Made by a program: the position numbers and the translations under genes. A stretch of DNA of 64,000 nucleotides from Marinoscillum sp. 108 (GTDB lineage: Bacteria; Bacteroidota; Bacteroidia; Cytophagales; Cyclobacteriaceae): contig NZ_LR734808.1 in NCBI RefSeq assembly GCF_902506655.1, positions 2,294,001 to 2,358,000 on the forward strand. The letters are read 5' to 3'. Below the pieces are notes generated by a model. That model was given only the letters and a program-made list of their open reading frames with translations, made no database searches and was not told the origin of the DNA. Below are positions 27,456 through 37,800 of this stretch, piece by piece (positions within the stretch are counted from its first letter, which is position 1; the number at the start of each line of letters is the position of its first letter).

Positions 27456-29353
27456 CACGGCTTTTTCCATTCATCCAGGCTCAGCGCTTCAGCGAGTGAG
27501 TTTCCGAAAAATGACACACTGTAAGTAACCACCACATCAAACCAATGTCTGAAGTTGATGCCAGATGGCCATGACCGGCTGATAATACCTCCTCTGGCAG
27601 CTGGATCCTCTCCAAAGTACTGATTGTCCATGCACCATTCCAAAGTCTTCATGCCCACGTCGTAGTATTTTTTATCTCCCGTGAGCTTATAGATTCTTAT
27701 GTATAATCCGGCCCAGAGGGTAGTGGCTTTTTCTCCGACACCCACAAACTCAGGGTCTCTATCAAAGCGAACAGAAAAAGATCCATCAGCAGCCTGGGTT
27801 TCCATAATGGCATCTGCAATCACTTGCACCTTTTTCAAATACCCTTGCTCAGGTGCTACCCGATGGGCTTCTATCAGGCCATCGGCGATGTATCCAAATG
27901 CCTTGGTCCAGTAATTTACAGGCCCCGATTTTTTCTTATCTCCATAGAAAAACACTCCCCACATGCCATCTTCTTTCTCGAATGCGCGGATGAGTAAATC
28001 AGCCAGACGAATAGTGGTCTTCTTGAAATAGTCATCGCCCGTTTCAAAATACAACGCGGCTAGTCCGGGCAAGCCCATTGAGCTCTCAAAACTCATGATG
28101 GTCTTCCATTCTTTCTTATGAAACTCATAAGCCTGCGGAATCCAAACGTCATCGTGCTCGTCCATCAATAGGTTGAGCTTTTCCGCTACTTTTCTACCAG
28201 CATCGATGTATCGCTGGTCGCCAGTGGCCCGGTAGAGGGGCATCCAACCCCATCCCACTAAGAACAAAGCATCTACTGTACTTGCTTCTGTGGCGCTGGT
28301 TTTGACTATGCCGTATGCCGGACTGGAAGGATCTGTCACCAGTCTGTCCAGGGTGATATTCCCTATCTCGATGGCTCTCTGCTTGAGCGCTTCCTGACTC
28401 AACCCGGTCACTTCGGTGTCCACTCCATCCAAAGCTGCAGCCTCCAGAAACATCTTAGCGGAAGGTCCCCAGGCCCATGCCCAGGCAGGTCTCAGCCGCG
28501 TCTTGGCAGAGAGGTCGTACAGGAGGTACTCGCCACCTTTGGTTGCGCTATCGGATTTGGTATCCTCACAGTCGAGCACGTAGTGAGTTGCCCATGAAAG
28601 GGCTGCCACCATGCGTTCGCGCGATACACCACTGCCTGTAGACACCTTTGGCAAGGTGCCGTCCCACGTGACTTCCGCACTGGCAATGAACTCGCCGGTA
28701 TCTACCTGGTGAATTGACACTGCACCCACCCAATCATCCCGAAGTACATCAAACTGATAGCTGACTTTAGAATCTGCTACCTCAACCTTCGTTGACAGAT
28801 AGAAATGCGCTATGGAGTTCGTTTTAGGATCAAGAATCAGGGAATTACCCCAGTATTCTACTTTTTCATATGGTATTCTTATTTCGGCAGCAACAGGGTT
28901 TTCACCGGTATCATTGAAATCATAAATACCCTGCTCTTTAACATTCATCTCTATGATGGCTTCCATGTCAGGATTCATGGCGATATCTACCGTAGGAAAG
29001 CGCTGCTCACGGCCTGAATTTCTCCGTATGTCGGCTTGTTCGTCAAACCCAGCCATCCACACATCTTTGGTCTGTTCGTTTTGAACTTTCGGTGCGTTCG
29101 GAGACACGTCATCGTATTCGAATATATACTCGTTGGCCTTGCTGAAAAGCCTCACCTCCACCTGTGAAATATCCAGATTGACAGGCAGCTTAAACGACAA
29201 TGATCGTCCGTTTCGGATTACTTTGAAAGTATTTTCTCCACCCAATACCTTGTCCCTACAAGCAACGCTTAAAGTGGATATTCCCAGTGAAAGACCAGCG
29301 GTCGCCACGGCTGATTTTTTGATAAAGTGTCTTCTTGATTCTTTGTATGCCAT
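27455..29353 (-). CDS. Tat-exported alpha/alpha-toroid enzyme, family unclear
   Basis: A 632-residue protein starting at ATG 29353 with a near-perfect twin-arginine signal, ESRRHFIKKSAVATAG, and a Cys after the hydrophobic core (LSVAC), so possibly a Tat lipoprotein. Residues from about 30 to 255 look like a beta-sandwich. The rest is helical with repeated W-rich hairpins typical of alpha/alpha toroids (WAWAWGPSAKMFLEAA; FLVGWGWMPLYRATGDQRY; YWTKAFGYIADGLIEAH). The last segment resembles GH88/GH105-type enzymes, but I cannot identify their paired Asp residues. It is the first gene after SusD and shares a TGATG overlap with a sulfatase, so it should be central to this locus. Hydrolase or lyase remains open. 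Confidence 0.7.
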   Translation of the reverse strand: MAYKESRRHFIKKSAVATAGLSLGISTLSVACRDKVLGGENTFKVIRNGRSLSFKLPVNLDISQVEVRLFSKANEYIFEYDDVSPNAPKVQNEQTKDVWMAGFDEQADIRRNSGREQRFPTVDIAMNPDMEAIIEMNVKEQGIYDFNDTGENPVAAEIRIPYEKVEYWGNSLILDPKTNSIAHFYLSTKVEVADSKVSYQFDVLRDDWVGAVSIHQVDTGEFIASAEVTWDGTLPKVSTGSGVSRERMVAALSWATHYVLDCEDTKSDSATKGGEYLLYDLSAKTRLRPAWAWAWGPSAKMFLEAAALDGVDTEVTGLSQEALKQRAIEIGNITLDRLVTDPSSPAYGIVKTSATEASTVDALFLVGWGWMPLYRATGDQRYIDAGRKVAEKLNLLMDEHDDVWIPQAYEFHKKEWKTIMSFESSMGLPGLAALYFETGDDYFKKTTIRLADLLIRAFEKEDGMWGVFFYGDKKKSGPVNYWTKAFGYIADGLIEAHRVAPEQGYLKKVQVIADAIMETQAADGSFSVRFDRDPEFVGVGEKATTLWAGLYIRIYKLTGDKKYYDVGMKTLEWCMDNQYFGEDPAARGGIISRSWPSGINFRHWFDVVVTYSVSFFGNSLAEALSLDEWKKP

Positions 29354-29629
29354 CGTTTTTAAAAAATTCAAAACATCCTGGATTTCATCTGTCATTCATC
29401 CATACAAAAAGAATCTGCTCCGGATGAAACAGTTTCTCCTGGCTGAAATGACGAATCATGAACCCAATCAATCTGAAGTGTTAAAATTGTGTAATCCGAA
29501 CCGACCTCTGTCCAATTTCACATGGTCCTCAGTGCGGTTTTTCAAAATGAATGTCCATTTGATGAATCAACAGCCAGCGACTACTGCCGCCAGCTGTTGA
29601 TCATAATACTCATCGGACCTACTGTCTTT
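29354..29629 (-). promoter_or_regulatory. Gap between susD and the toroid gene
   Basis: A 276-bp gap without a gene. TCCAT at 29398 is followed after 21 bp by TCCGG at 29419, a weak version of the TCCAT repeat sites. No clear terminator for susD was seen. Transcription may continue through it or restart here. Confidence 0.25.
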
Positions 29630-31375
29630 TTAGTATCCCGGGTTTTGCAAAATCCCGGTCAGTGAAATTTGGCTAATCGGAATAGGAGCCAGATAATGGG
29701 CCATTGTGAACCTTCTATTTGACGCTCCATCTCTTACTACTACCCTACGGTCTTCTCCATTACCTACCGTTATGGTTTTCTCACCAAATGGATAAATGGA
29801 AGGCAGATACAATGATTCGTCACCATCATAGACGGTACCTTCTATTACTGCTCCATAAATCTCCTCAGCAAATACCTCATCGGCGATACCCCATCTCTTC
29901 AAGTCGTGGATTCTTGTGTTTTCACAATACAGTTCCAGTGCTCTTTCTCTTCTAATTTCCTCCAGGATATCCAGATCGTATGTAGTTGCGAGGTTATTCG
30001 ATAGTGGATCTATTCCAGCCCTTGCTCGGGTCAGGTTAATAGACTCATCTAACTCCGCGTCTGTAATGGATCCTCGAAGCTCATAAATCGCTTCAGCATA
30101 AGTTAAATACACCTCTGCCAGACGTAGTATTGAGTAATTCTGTGCTTGTCTCTCGTTGGGTCTGTATCCGTTCCACGATCTGAATTTTCGGTTTCGAATG
30201 CCAATTCCAGCACCTGAATCACTTGGGCCTACATTTAGGACAGGTGATCCGTTTTCCGGTACATTGTAGAAGTACGCAACCATCCTGTTGTCCCTGTTCT
30301 GCAGTTCATCCCACATGGTATTGTATCCCTGAAATCGTGGGCTTTTGCTGATTGGCAATCCATCAGTACATAGAAACATATCCATTGACTTTCTGTTGGG
30401 AGCCATACGACTCTCAGTCGTGGCGAAATTCAAATCACCAAACCCTAAATTATAATCATAAACCTTCTGAATGATGAACTCCTTGTTAGTGGATTTATCA
30501 AGGCCCAATGGGTTTGATCCGCCATCTTCCAGCTGATGCAGGAAGAAATTAGAATTGATCTCCGGAAAGTCATGGTTCCATAGCTCATAGCCTCCATTTA
30601 CCATCACATCCTTAGACAGGTCTATTGCGTCGGCCAGCATAGCCTCTACAGTAGGATAGTTAGCGGGTTTTGAAGAACCAGCACCGGTCGTGGATCCATC
30701 TCCATCTGTGTCGGTACCTACGTACTTTTCCCAGGTAGCTTCATACAAGAGCACTTTGGCCTTATAAGCCTTAGCGGCCATGCTCGTAATCTTCCCTAAA
30801 TCGGATTCACCTACAGATGGAGGACAATTAGCAATAGCCTCATCCAGATCTGACAAAATCAAACCTATCACCTCATATCTACTGCTTCTTGGAGTTTCGA
30901 ATACCTCATCAGGTGAAGCCGAACTGATCACTGTAGTGATCAGAGGCACCCCTCCAAACCTCTGTAACAACGTAAAATATTCATAGGCTCTGAAAAAATG
31001 TGCGGTGCCAACATATGGAGCTATTTCACTAGCATCACCGGTATATTCAGCAGCACTTTCTATCAGCATATTGACATCCCGCAGGTCATCATACCCTTCA
31101 TTCCAAAGGGCGTCGGTCTCGGGAACCACTACGTTGCCCTGAGTATAGATCTGCGGAATGGAAACCAAATCTGATCCGTAATCCCTAAACTCTCCATCTG
31201 CTCCCCAGCCTAACATACCATCGTACAGATGATTGGAGGCAAGTTCGAAATGTGCAGGAGTGGAATAAAAAGTAGCGTCCGTGATTTCATCCAATGGCTC
31301 AAGGTCCGTAAAGGCATCCTGGCACGACATCATCATAGTGCCTAACACTAAGAATGATAAGAATATATTTTTCAT
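29630..31375 (-). CDS. SusD/RagB-like glycan-binding lipoprotein
   Basis: Surface lipoprotein that captures glycan and closes the SusC channel. ATG at 31375 gives MKNIFLSFLVLGTMMMSC, a lipoprotein signal, and sits 36 bp after the susC stop. The SusD N-terminal helical region (LEPLDEITDATFYSTPAHFE), the TPR-like core (GTAHFFRAYEYFTLLQRFGGVPL) and the C-terminal RagB part (EIRRERALELYCENTRIHDLKRWG) are all present. Length 581 is typical. Expected ligand is the sulfated glycan handled by the enzymes downstream. Confidence 0.96.
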   Translation of the reverse strand: MKNIFLSFLVLGTMMMSCQDAFTDLEPLDEITDATFYSTPAHFELASNHLYDGMLGWGADGEFRDYGSDLVSIPQIYTQGNVVVPETDALWNEGYDDLRDVNMLIESAAEYTGDASEIAPYVGTAHFFRAYEYFTLLQRFGGVPLITTVISSASPDEVFETPRSSRYEVIGLILSDLDEAIANCPPSVGESDLGKITSMAAKAYKAKVLLYEATWEKYVGTDTDGDGSTTGAGSSKPANYPTVEAMLADAIDLSKDVMVNGGYELWNHDFPEINSNFFLHQLEDGGSNPLGLDKSTNKEFIIQKVYDYNLGFGDLNFATTESRMAPNRKSMDMFLCTDGLPISKSPRFQGYNTMWDELQNRDNRMVAYFYNVPENGSPVLNVGPSDSGAGIGIRNRKFRSWNGYRPNERQAQNYSILRLAEVYLTYAEAIYELRGSITDAELDESINLTRARAGIDPLSNNLATTYDLDILEEIRRERALELYCENTRIHDLKRWGIADEVFAEEIYGAVIEGTVYDGDESLYLPSIYPFGEKTITVGNGEDRRVVVRDGASNRRFTMAHYLAPIPISQISLTGILQNPGY

Positions 31376-31411
31376 GTCTCTTAATTTTTTATTACAACTG
31401 AAATATCTCAT

Positions 31412-34400
31412 TTAGAAAGTCAGGTCTATACCAAGTGAATAAGTCCTCATGAAAGGATAGATGTTACTTGAACTTCCCCGGCTTTCAGGATCGTAACCAT
31501 CCTTGATCGCGGTAAACTCGAACAGGTCATTTCCTGAGAAGTAGATTCTCGCCTTATCTATAGCTACCTTCTGAGTCAAACTCTTAGGCAAAGTATAACC
31601 TACGATAAGCGTCTTGAGTCTCATGTAACGATTGTTCTGAAGGAACCACTCGTTATCCCACCAGTTATGTCTGGCCAGTGCTGTATTCCAGGTCATTCTG
31701 GGATATTCAGCACTTGGGTTGCTTTCAGTCCATGTTTTTCCCAGAAAAGCTGCAGTTTGGTTTGCAAACCTGCTACCCGCGAAAGGAGCTGACAGGTTTC
31801 CCTCTTGTCTGTAAATGTTCTGATCCAATACCCCCTGGAAAGTCACCTGAAAGTCAATGCCTTTCCAACCAGCACCCAGATTCACTCCATAGGTATAGTG
31901 AGGCGACAAGTCACCCATGAACTTCAAATCTTCGCCATTTTCAGAAGTGATCACCCCGTCTTCATTTCTATCCACCTTGATCACGTCTCCCGGACGAAGG
32001 CCTGTATTTCCCTGATTAGGGAAGCTTCCTGAATAAGTTGAGTAATAAGCATCAACCTCTTCCTGAGTCTGGAAAAAACCGTCGGTCTCCCACAAAAACA
32101 GTGAGCCGATCGGGTAACCTTCTATGTTGATCCCTTCTGTGTTCAATACCGGAATGTTAGCACCATCAAGTCTTACGATCTTGTTTCTGCTGTCACTCAT
32201 ATTGGCCGAAACCGAAAAGGTAACATCCCCTACTCTATCTTTCCATCCCAGGGCTGCTTCCCATCCATGAGCATCCAGATCACCTGAGTTGGTCAGTGGG
32301 CCTATTCCGTCATTACCCATAATGGACCCGTATTCTACAGCAATCAACATCCCTGAATTATTCCTCAGGTAGTAATCGAAGCTTCCGCTCAATTTGAAAT
32401 CAAACAAGCTAAACTCTGTTCCGAAATTGGTCATGTTGATTCGCTCCCACGTCACTGTAGGGTCTATAATGTTCGGAATGCTGGCAGAACTTTGGAGCGC
32501 TGGTGACGCACCAAATAACTGTCTGCTCGGTGCGACGGTAGAGAGGTAAGAAAATTGATCAATACCTGCCTGATTTCCTGTTTCACCATAACTCGCCTTT
32601 ATTTTCAAAAAGCTCAGGAATGATGCTCCTTTCAGGAATGACTCTTCGGAAATCACCCAACCTGCTGAAACACCGGCGTAATTCAATGCTTTATACCCTT
32701 CTGCAAACCTTGACGAAACATCTCTACGTCCTACCAGGTCGAACAGATACTTTCCTTTGTAGTCATAAGCGATTCTGGAAAGGTATGCATATAGTCCCCA
32801 TTGGCCTTGTCCTCCTTCTGTTTGCACGTTTGTCTGTGGGGCAATGTTGATGTCGTAAATTCCATTGTCTTCAAAGTAGCCGTTTCTGGTAATGGAATTG
32901 CCCTCTGATCGGAAATAATCTCCTGTAACCCCAACTTTCGCACTGAAGTTGTGACCCTGAATACTCTTTTGGTAGTTCAGGTATGATCCATAGTTCAAAT
33001 AGTCATTCTCCACGTAGCTGTCGGTGATTCCTTCGGGGATCTGACTCGTGTAGTTTGCGAAGTTGCCATCCCAATCATATAACGCTATGTCTATATTGCT
33101 CTCATCGGTACTTTGTACTCGTCTATTGTAAGAACCAGTAAGTTCAAGAGTCAATCCTTCTACAATTTCAGCCGTCATTCCCAGGTTGATTTTGGTCAAA
33201 TCTTCATCCAGTTCTTCCCTACCGCCTGATTCTACACTCGCCAGGAAGTTTTCAGAACCAATCACACCAAAAGCAGCTACGTACTGATCTTCGTCGTTTT
33301 TACTGGGGAAAATCCAGGGGTTTTGCTGAAATGATCGGCCATCCACTCCATTAGAAGGACTTGATCTTCTTCTTTTCTGATAGGTAATACCCGAGCTCAA
33401 ATTCACTCTGTCCGAAAGCTGATGATCAAAGTTGAACCTCAGGTTGTATTGCTTCTGTCCATCATATGCAGGCTTCAATGCCCCTACATCATCTGCAAAA
33501 AGTCCTGATATACGGTATCTGGTGGTCTCATTTCCGCCAGATACACTGATGTTGTGCTGCTGTGAGTATGAGTTACCAAAAAACTCTTCGATACGGTCTA
33601 CATCTTTCACATACATGCCATCCCAGGCAAAGTATATATCTGTGAGCGGGCCTTCATACCCATCGGCCAATAGCTGAATCTTTTCTGCCGTACCAAATCC
33701 CCAATAATTTCTACCTTCTTCTGGCATCTCTTCGTTTGCTTCCAACCACAGCTGGCCATACTCTCTCATATTTGCTGCATGCGGAGTAAGACCGACTGAC
33801 TGCATTCTGAAATTACCGTTGTAATTGACCGTCAATTCGCCACGCGTTCCTTTTTTGGTAGTTACCAAAATAACACCATTAGCTCCACGCGCTCCATATA
33901 TAGCAGTAGCAGCATCTTTCAACACACTGATGCTTTCAATGTCATCAGGGTTCATACTGTAAAATTCTCTTGCATTCAGAACAGGCACGTTATCAATCAT
34001 TATCAATGGTGGATCCTGATTGATGGATGCAAAACCTCTGATCTGTAAATCGATATCTTCCTGACCCGGACGCGCAGATCCTCTGGTCACAGTGATACCA
34101 GGTGTTTGTCCCTGCAAGGCTAAGGCGGGGTTGGTTTGTGCTCTACTGGCGAACACTTCCTTACCTTTCACTACCTCTATGGCTCCCGTTACAGTTTCCT
34201 TGGTTTGCTCACCATACCCCACTACCACCACTTCATCGAGGCTGGACACGTCTGGTTTCAGTGACGTCTGGATGATGCTCTGGTTACCTACTGTAACCTC
34301 GTAAGGCTCATAACCTACAAATGAAATAACCAAAACTGAAGACTCATCGGCCTGAAGCCTGAAAGCTCCTTCGATATCTGTAGTCGTACCTGAGGTCGTT

Positions 34401-34561
34401 CCTTTAACAACCACAGTAGCTCCCGGCAATCCTTCCCCGTTCTCGTCAAGAACTTTACCGGAAATGGTCTGCCCCTGACCAAACGCATTCACACTTATCA
34501 GCATGAGCACGGCAAAAAGCGTTTTCAAAAACTGCCCCTTTTTAGTATACCTTAATCTCAT
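31412..34561 (-). CDS. SusC-like TonB-dependent outer-membrane receptor
   Basis: Complete 1049-residue SusC. Signal peptide ends VNAFGQGQ; a carboxypeptidase-like domain follows (ISGKVLDENGEGLPGATVVV), then EVVVVGYGEQTKETVTGAIE, the plug with LQIRGFASINQDPPL, and ISVLKDAATAIYGARGANGV. The protein ends in an aromatic barrel strand (TYSLGIDLTF). Partner is the SusD 36 bp downstream. The hybrid sensor lies immediately upstream on the same strand, which is the usual arrangement for a regulator and its target susCD pair. Confidence 0.97.
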   Translation of the reverse strand: MRLRYTKKGQFLKTLFAVLMLISVNAFGQGQTISGKVLDENGEGLPGATVVVKGTTSGTTTDIEGAFRLQADESSVLVISFVGYEPYEVTVGNQSIIQTSLKPDVSSLDEVVVVGYGEQTKETVTGAIEVVKGKEVFASRAQTNPALALQGQTPGITVTRGSARPGQEDIDLQIRGFASINQDPPLIMIDNVPVLNAREFYSMNPDDIESISVLKDAATAIYGARGANGVILVTTKKGTRGELTVNYNGNFRMQSVGLTPHAANMREYGQLWLEANEEMPEEGRNYWGFGTAEKIQLLADGYEGPLTDIYFAWDGMYVKDVDRIEEFFGNSYSQQHNISVSGGNETTRYRISGLFADDVGALKPAYDGQKQYNLRFNFDHQLSDRVNLSSGITYQKRRRSSPSNGVDGRSFQQNPWIFPSKNDEDQYVAAFGVIGSENFLASVESGGREELDEDLTKINLGMTAEIVEGLTLELTGSYNRRVQSTDESNIDIALYDWDGNFANYTSQIPEGITDSYVENDYLNYGSYLNYQKSIQGHNFSAKVGVTGDYFRSEGNSITRNGYFEDNGIYDINIAPQTNVQTEGGQGQWGLYAYLSRIAYDYKGKYLFDLVGRRDVSSRFAEGYKALNYAGVSAGWVISEESFLKGASFLSFLKIKASYGETGNQAGIDQFSYLSTVAPSRQLFGASPALQSSASIPNIIDPTVTWERINMTNFGTEFSLFDFKLSGSFDYYLRNNSGMLIAVEYGSIMGNDGIGPLTNSGDLDAHGWEAALGWKDRVGDVTFSVSANMSDSRNKIVRLDGANIPVLNTEGINIEGYPIGSLFLWETDGFFQTQEEVDAYYSTYSGSFPNQGNTGLRPGDVIKVDRNEDGVITSENGEDLKFMGDLSPHYTYGVNLGAGWKGIDFQVTFQGVLDQNIYRQEGNLSAPFAGSRFANQTAAFLGKTWTESNPSAEYPRMTWNTALARHNWWDNEWFLQNNRYMRLKTLIVGYTLPKSLTQKVAIDKARIYFSGNDLFEFTAIKDGYDPESRGSSSNIYPFMRTYSLGIDLTF

Positions 34562-34884
34562 ATTATTAGAATTTTTCAGATTAGTTGATTAATTAATTCC
34601 GGACTTATACATCCTTCTATTCATAAAGGAGCAAGACATCTCCCTTGTTGGTTGAGGGTCCTTTCAGTCCCCAGGTTGGTAAACGATTTCATCATAGTCA
34701 ATAGGTTTTTAGTTTGTCGAATCAGGTGTTGATGGAGGATGTGTTTGCATCACTCAACGCCGACAACAATGATAGAGCACTCCAACCTGGAGCGATATGA
34801 ACTATGATTCAAAATCGATAAATTATGTGTCTTTTGCGGCCTTAAACTAAGGAAAACGCATTTTCATGCACTTACAAATATAAA
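34562..34884 (-). promoter_or_regulatory. Intergenic region between the hybrid sensor and susC
   Basis: A 323-bp region without a gene. On the minus strand TATATTTG (34882-34875) fits the -7 consensus, but it lies just after the sensor's stop with no -33 box at proper distance and would leave a 300-nt leader. I see no clear TCCAT pair and no GntR palindrome. The susC promoter is therefore not located with confidence. Confidence 0.3.
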
Positions 34885-37800
34885 TTATTCAATCTCCTCA
34901 GCGAGGTATTGATTGGGAGCCTTTCCAAAATGCTCCCTGAAAGATTTGGTAAAATAGGCCGACGAGTTGAAACCAGACATGTAAGCAACCTCCTTGATAG
35001 AGTGCTGCTGCTTCCGCAGCAGATCCAAAGCATACTTTAACCTGATCACCCGGATGAAGTGACTTGGGTTTTGGCCTGTGAGTGAGCTGACTTTTCGATA
35101 AAACTGAGATCGACTGGCTCCCATTTCCTTGAGCAACTCGGCGAGTCTGAAGTCCTGATCACTTACATTGTCCAGGATCACCTTGGTGGCTTTGTCCAGA
35201 AAAGCTTCGTCCAGTGTGTTGGTGGTGATCTCACTGGAAGGGAGCATTCCTCCTATAGAGGTAAACTTTTCCCTCAGTCTGTTTTTGGCCTCCAGCAAAT
35301 TGTTGATCCGAGCTTTGAGGACACTGATGTTAAAGGGTTTGGGCAAATACTCATCGGCTCCTGTCTGATATCCTTCAATGCGATCTTCCTCGAGGCTGCG
35401 GGCCGTCAGTAGGATAATGGGGATGTGACAGGTTTCTATGTTTACTTTGGCCTGACGGCACATTTCAAAACCGTCCATTTCGGGCATCATCACGTCGCTG
35501 ATCACGATATCCGGGTAATACTTATTAATCTTCTCGAGCCCTTCCTTGCCATTAGCTGCTTCCCGGACCTTGAAACGGGACCTGAGTTCCTTGCGCAAAT
35601 GCACCCTCAATTCCTTGTTGTCTTCAACAATGAGGACGGTTGGGCTTTTGAGCGTTGATGCCTCGTCCAGCGACTCGTCGGTGATGGTCTGATTGTCTGA
35701 GATGGCCAATTCATAGGCCGTAGACAGAACCGCTGCAGGATCCTGAGCATACCCTTCTCCCATTGCTCTGTGTTCTACATCTTTGTAAAGACTTTTGTCG
35801 AGTGGTAAGTCTACGATGAAGGAGGTTCCTTTCTGATACTCGCTTTCTACAGAGATTTCTCCTTTGTGTATTTCCACCAGGCCCTTGGTAAAGTTCAATC
35901 CTATTCCGGTCCCTGTTTTGGTACTATCTACATGAAAAAACCGGCTAAACACCTCTTTCAACTGCTCCTTTTTAAAGCCAATACCTGTATCGGCCACTAC
36001 AATTCTGACATAATCCTTTTTACCCATGCTCAGTGGAGTCACAGACATGGTGATGGCGCCTTCAGGGTCGGTAAACTTGATGGCATTGGAAAGAAGGTTG
36101 GTAATGATTTTCTCCACCTTATCGGGATCAAAATAACCCTTTAAGGAGTCGGAGGGGCTCTCATACCTAAAACTCAGAGATTTGCTCCTGGCCAAATCCT
36201 CAAAAAGTAAAAAGGTGTCCTTACAAAACTTCACCAGGTCACCCTCTACCAGCTCAAGAGGTGTCTTCCCCAAATCCATTTTTCTAAAATCAAGAAGCTG
36301 GGTCACCAAACTAAGTAGCTTGCGGGCGCTGCGCTGGATCACCAGCGCTGAGTCTCTCACCACTTCTTCATCATTGGTGGACGACAGGATTTTGTCTACT
36401 GGATTGAGAATAAGGGTCAACGGCGTTCTGAACTCATGTGACACGTTGATAAAAAACCTCAGCTTCATTTGATCCAGCTCATGCTGGCGCTCCTCTCGAA
36501 TCCTCTGGCTGTAAACTCTGAAAACAATCCATATCACCCCTCCTATCAGGATGTTGTAGATCAGATAAGCCCACCAGGTTCGCCATGGTGGGAGCAATAC
36601 CTCCAGATCCACGCTGGTCAGTTTAGCATTCTCCCAGTCATCGTCCAGGGCGGTTTTCACTTCAAACCTGTAGTCTCCCGAAATCAGGTTGGAATAGCTG
36701 GCAGTGCGATTGTTCTTCACATATACCCAGTCTTCATTTACCCCTATCATTCTATGAGCATAGCTCACACGATCCGGATTGGGGAGGTGCAGTGCCACAT
36801 AGTCAAAGGACACAAACCCCTCGTCATAGTTCAGTACCACCTTGCTTTGGCCAGTGATGGGTGCGTCCAATAGGACTCGCTCATTGAAGATCTCCCCCAC
36901 CCGCACAGTATGATTCAACACACTCATACTGGTGATCATTGGTGGCCCCACTTGCTCTGATAAATGGACTTCCTCAGGACGGAAGACATTCAGACCATTA
37001 ATCCCCCCGGCAAGCAATCGGCCATCCCTTGTTCGAAAGATGGACTTACTCTGAAATTCCATTCCCTGGATCCCATCGTGGATATTAAAATTTTTAAAAT
37101 CTTCACGCGCTATATCTAGTCTCCCCAACCCACTTTTAGTGGTAAACCACAGGTTTTCTTCTTCATCAAACACCACACCAACAATCAGGTTACTTGGGAG
37201 CCCATCACTGGTGGTATACCTTTTAATGAGTTCAAAATCAGTACTGAGATGATACAATCCCAAATCGGTACCTACCCAATAAGTCCGATCCTTCGCCTCT
37301 GTGATATGATTGATTCTAAAACCGCGTAACTGGGCGTTTTCTGTATTTACAAGTGGCAAGGAAGTCATTTCACTCAGGTCCGAAACCCTATTGAGGTTAA
37401 GCACCTGCAAACCAGCATCGGTCCCTATCAATAAGCGATTTTGGGAATCAATCAACAATGAAAACACCAAATCGCTCAATAGCTGCTGACCGATGGTCTG
37501 GCTGTTGTACCTATAAAACTTATCTTCTCTGGGATCATAAGCATTCAGACCTGCTGAAAGGGTACCACACCAGAGGATTCCGTCATCAGCCTGAGTAGCA
37601 TACCAGACACTATTCTGACCGATGGAATATTCATTATTGGGATCGTAGGTGAATCGCCTGGCTCTCTGGGTATCCGGATCGAATAGGTTCAGCCCACCAT
37701 CCCAGGTACATATCCAAAGCTGACCAGAAAGGCCCTCCTCCATGTAGACGATTTTATCCGAACTGATAGAGCTCTTACCGATTTCCTGATGTCTGGACGA

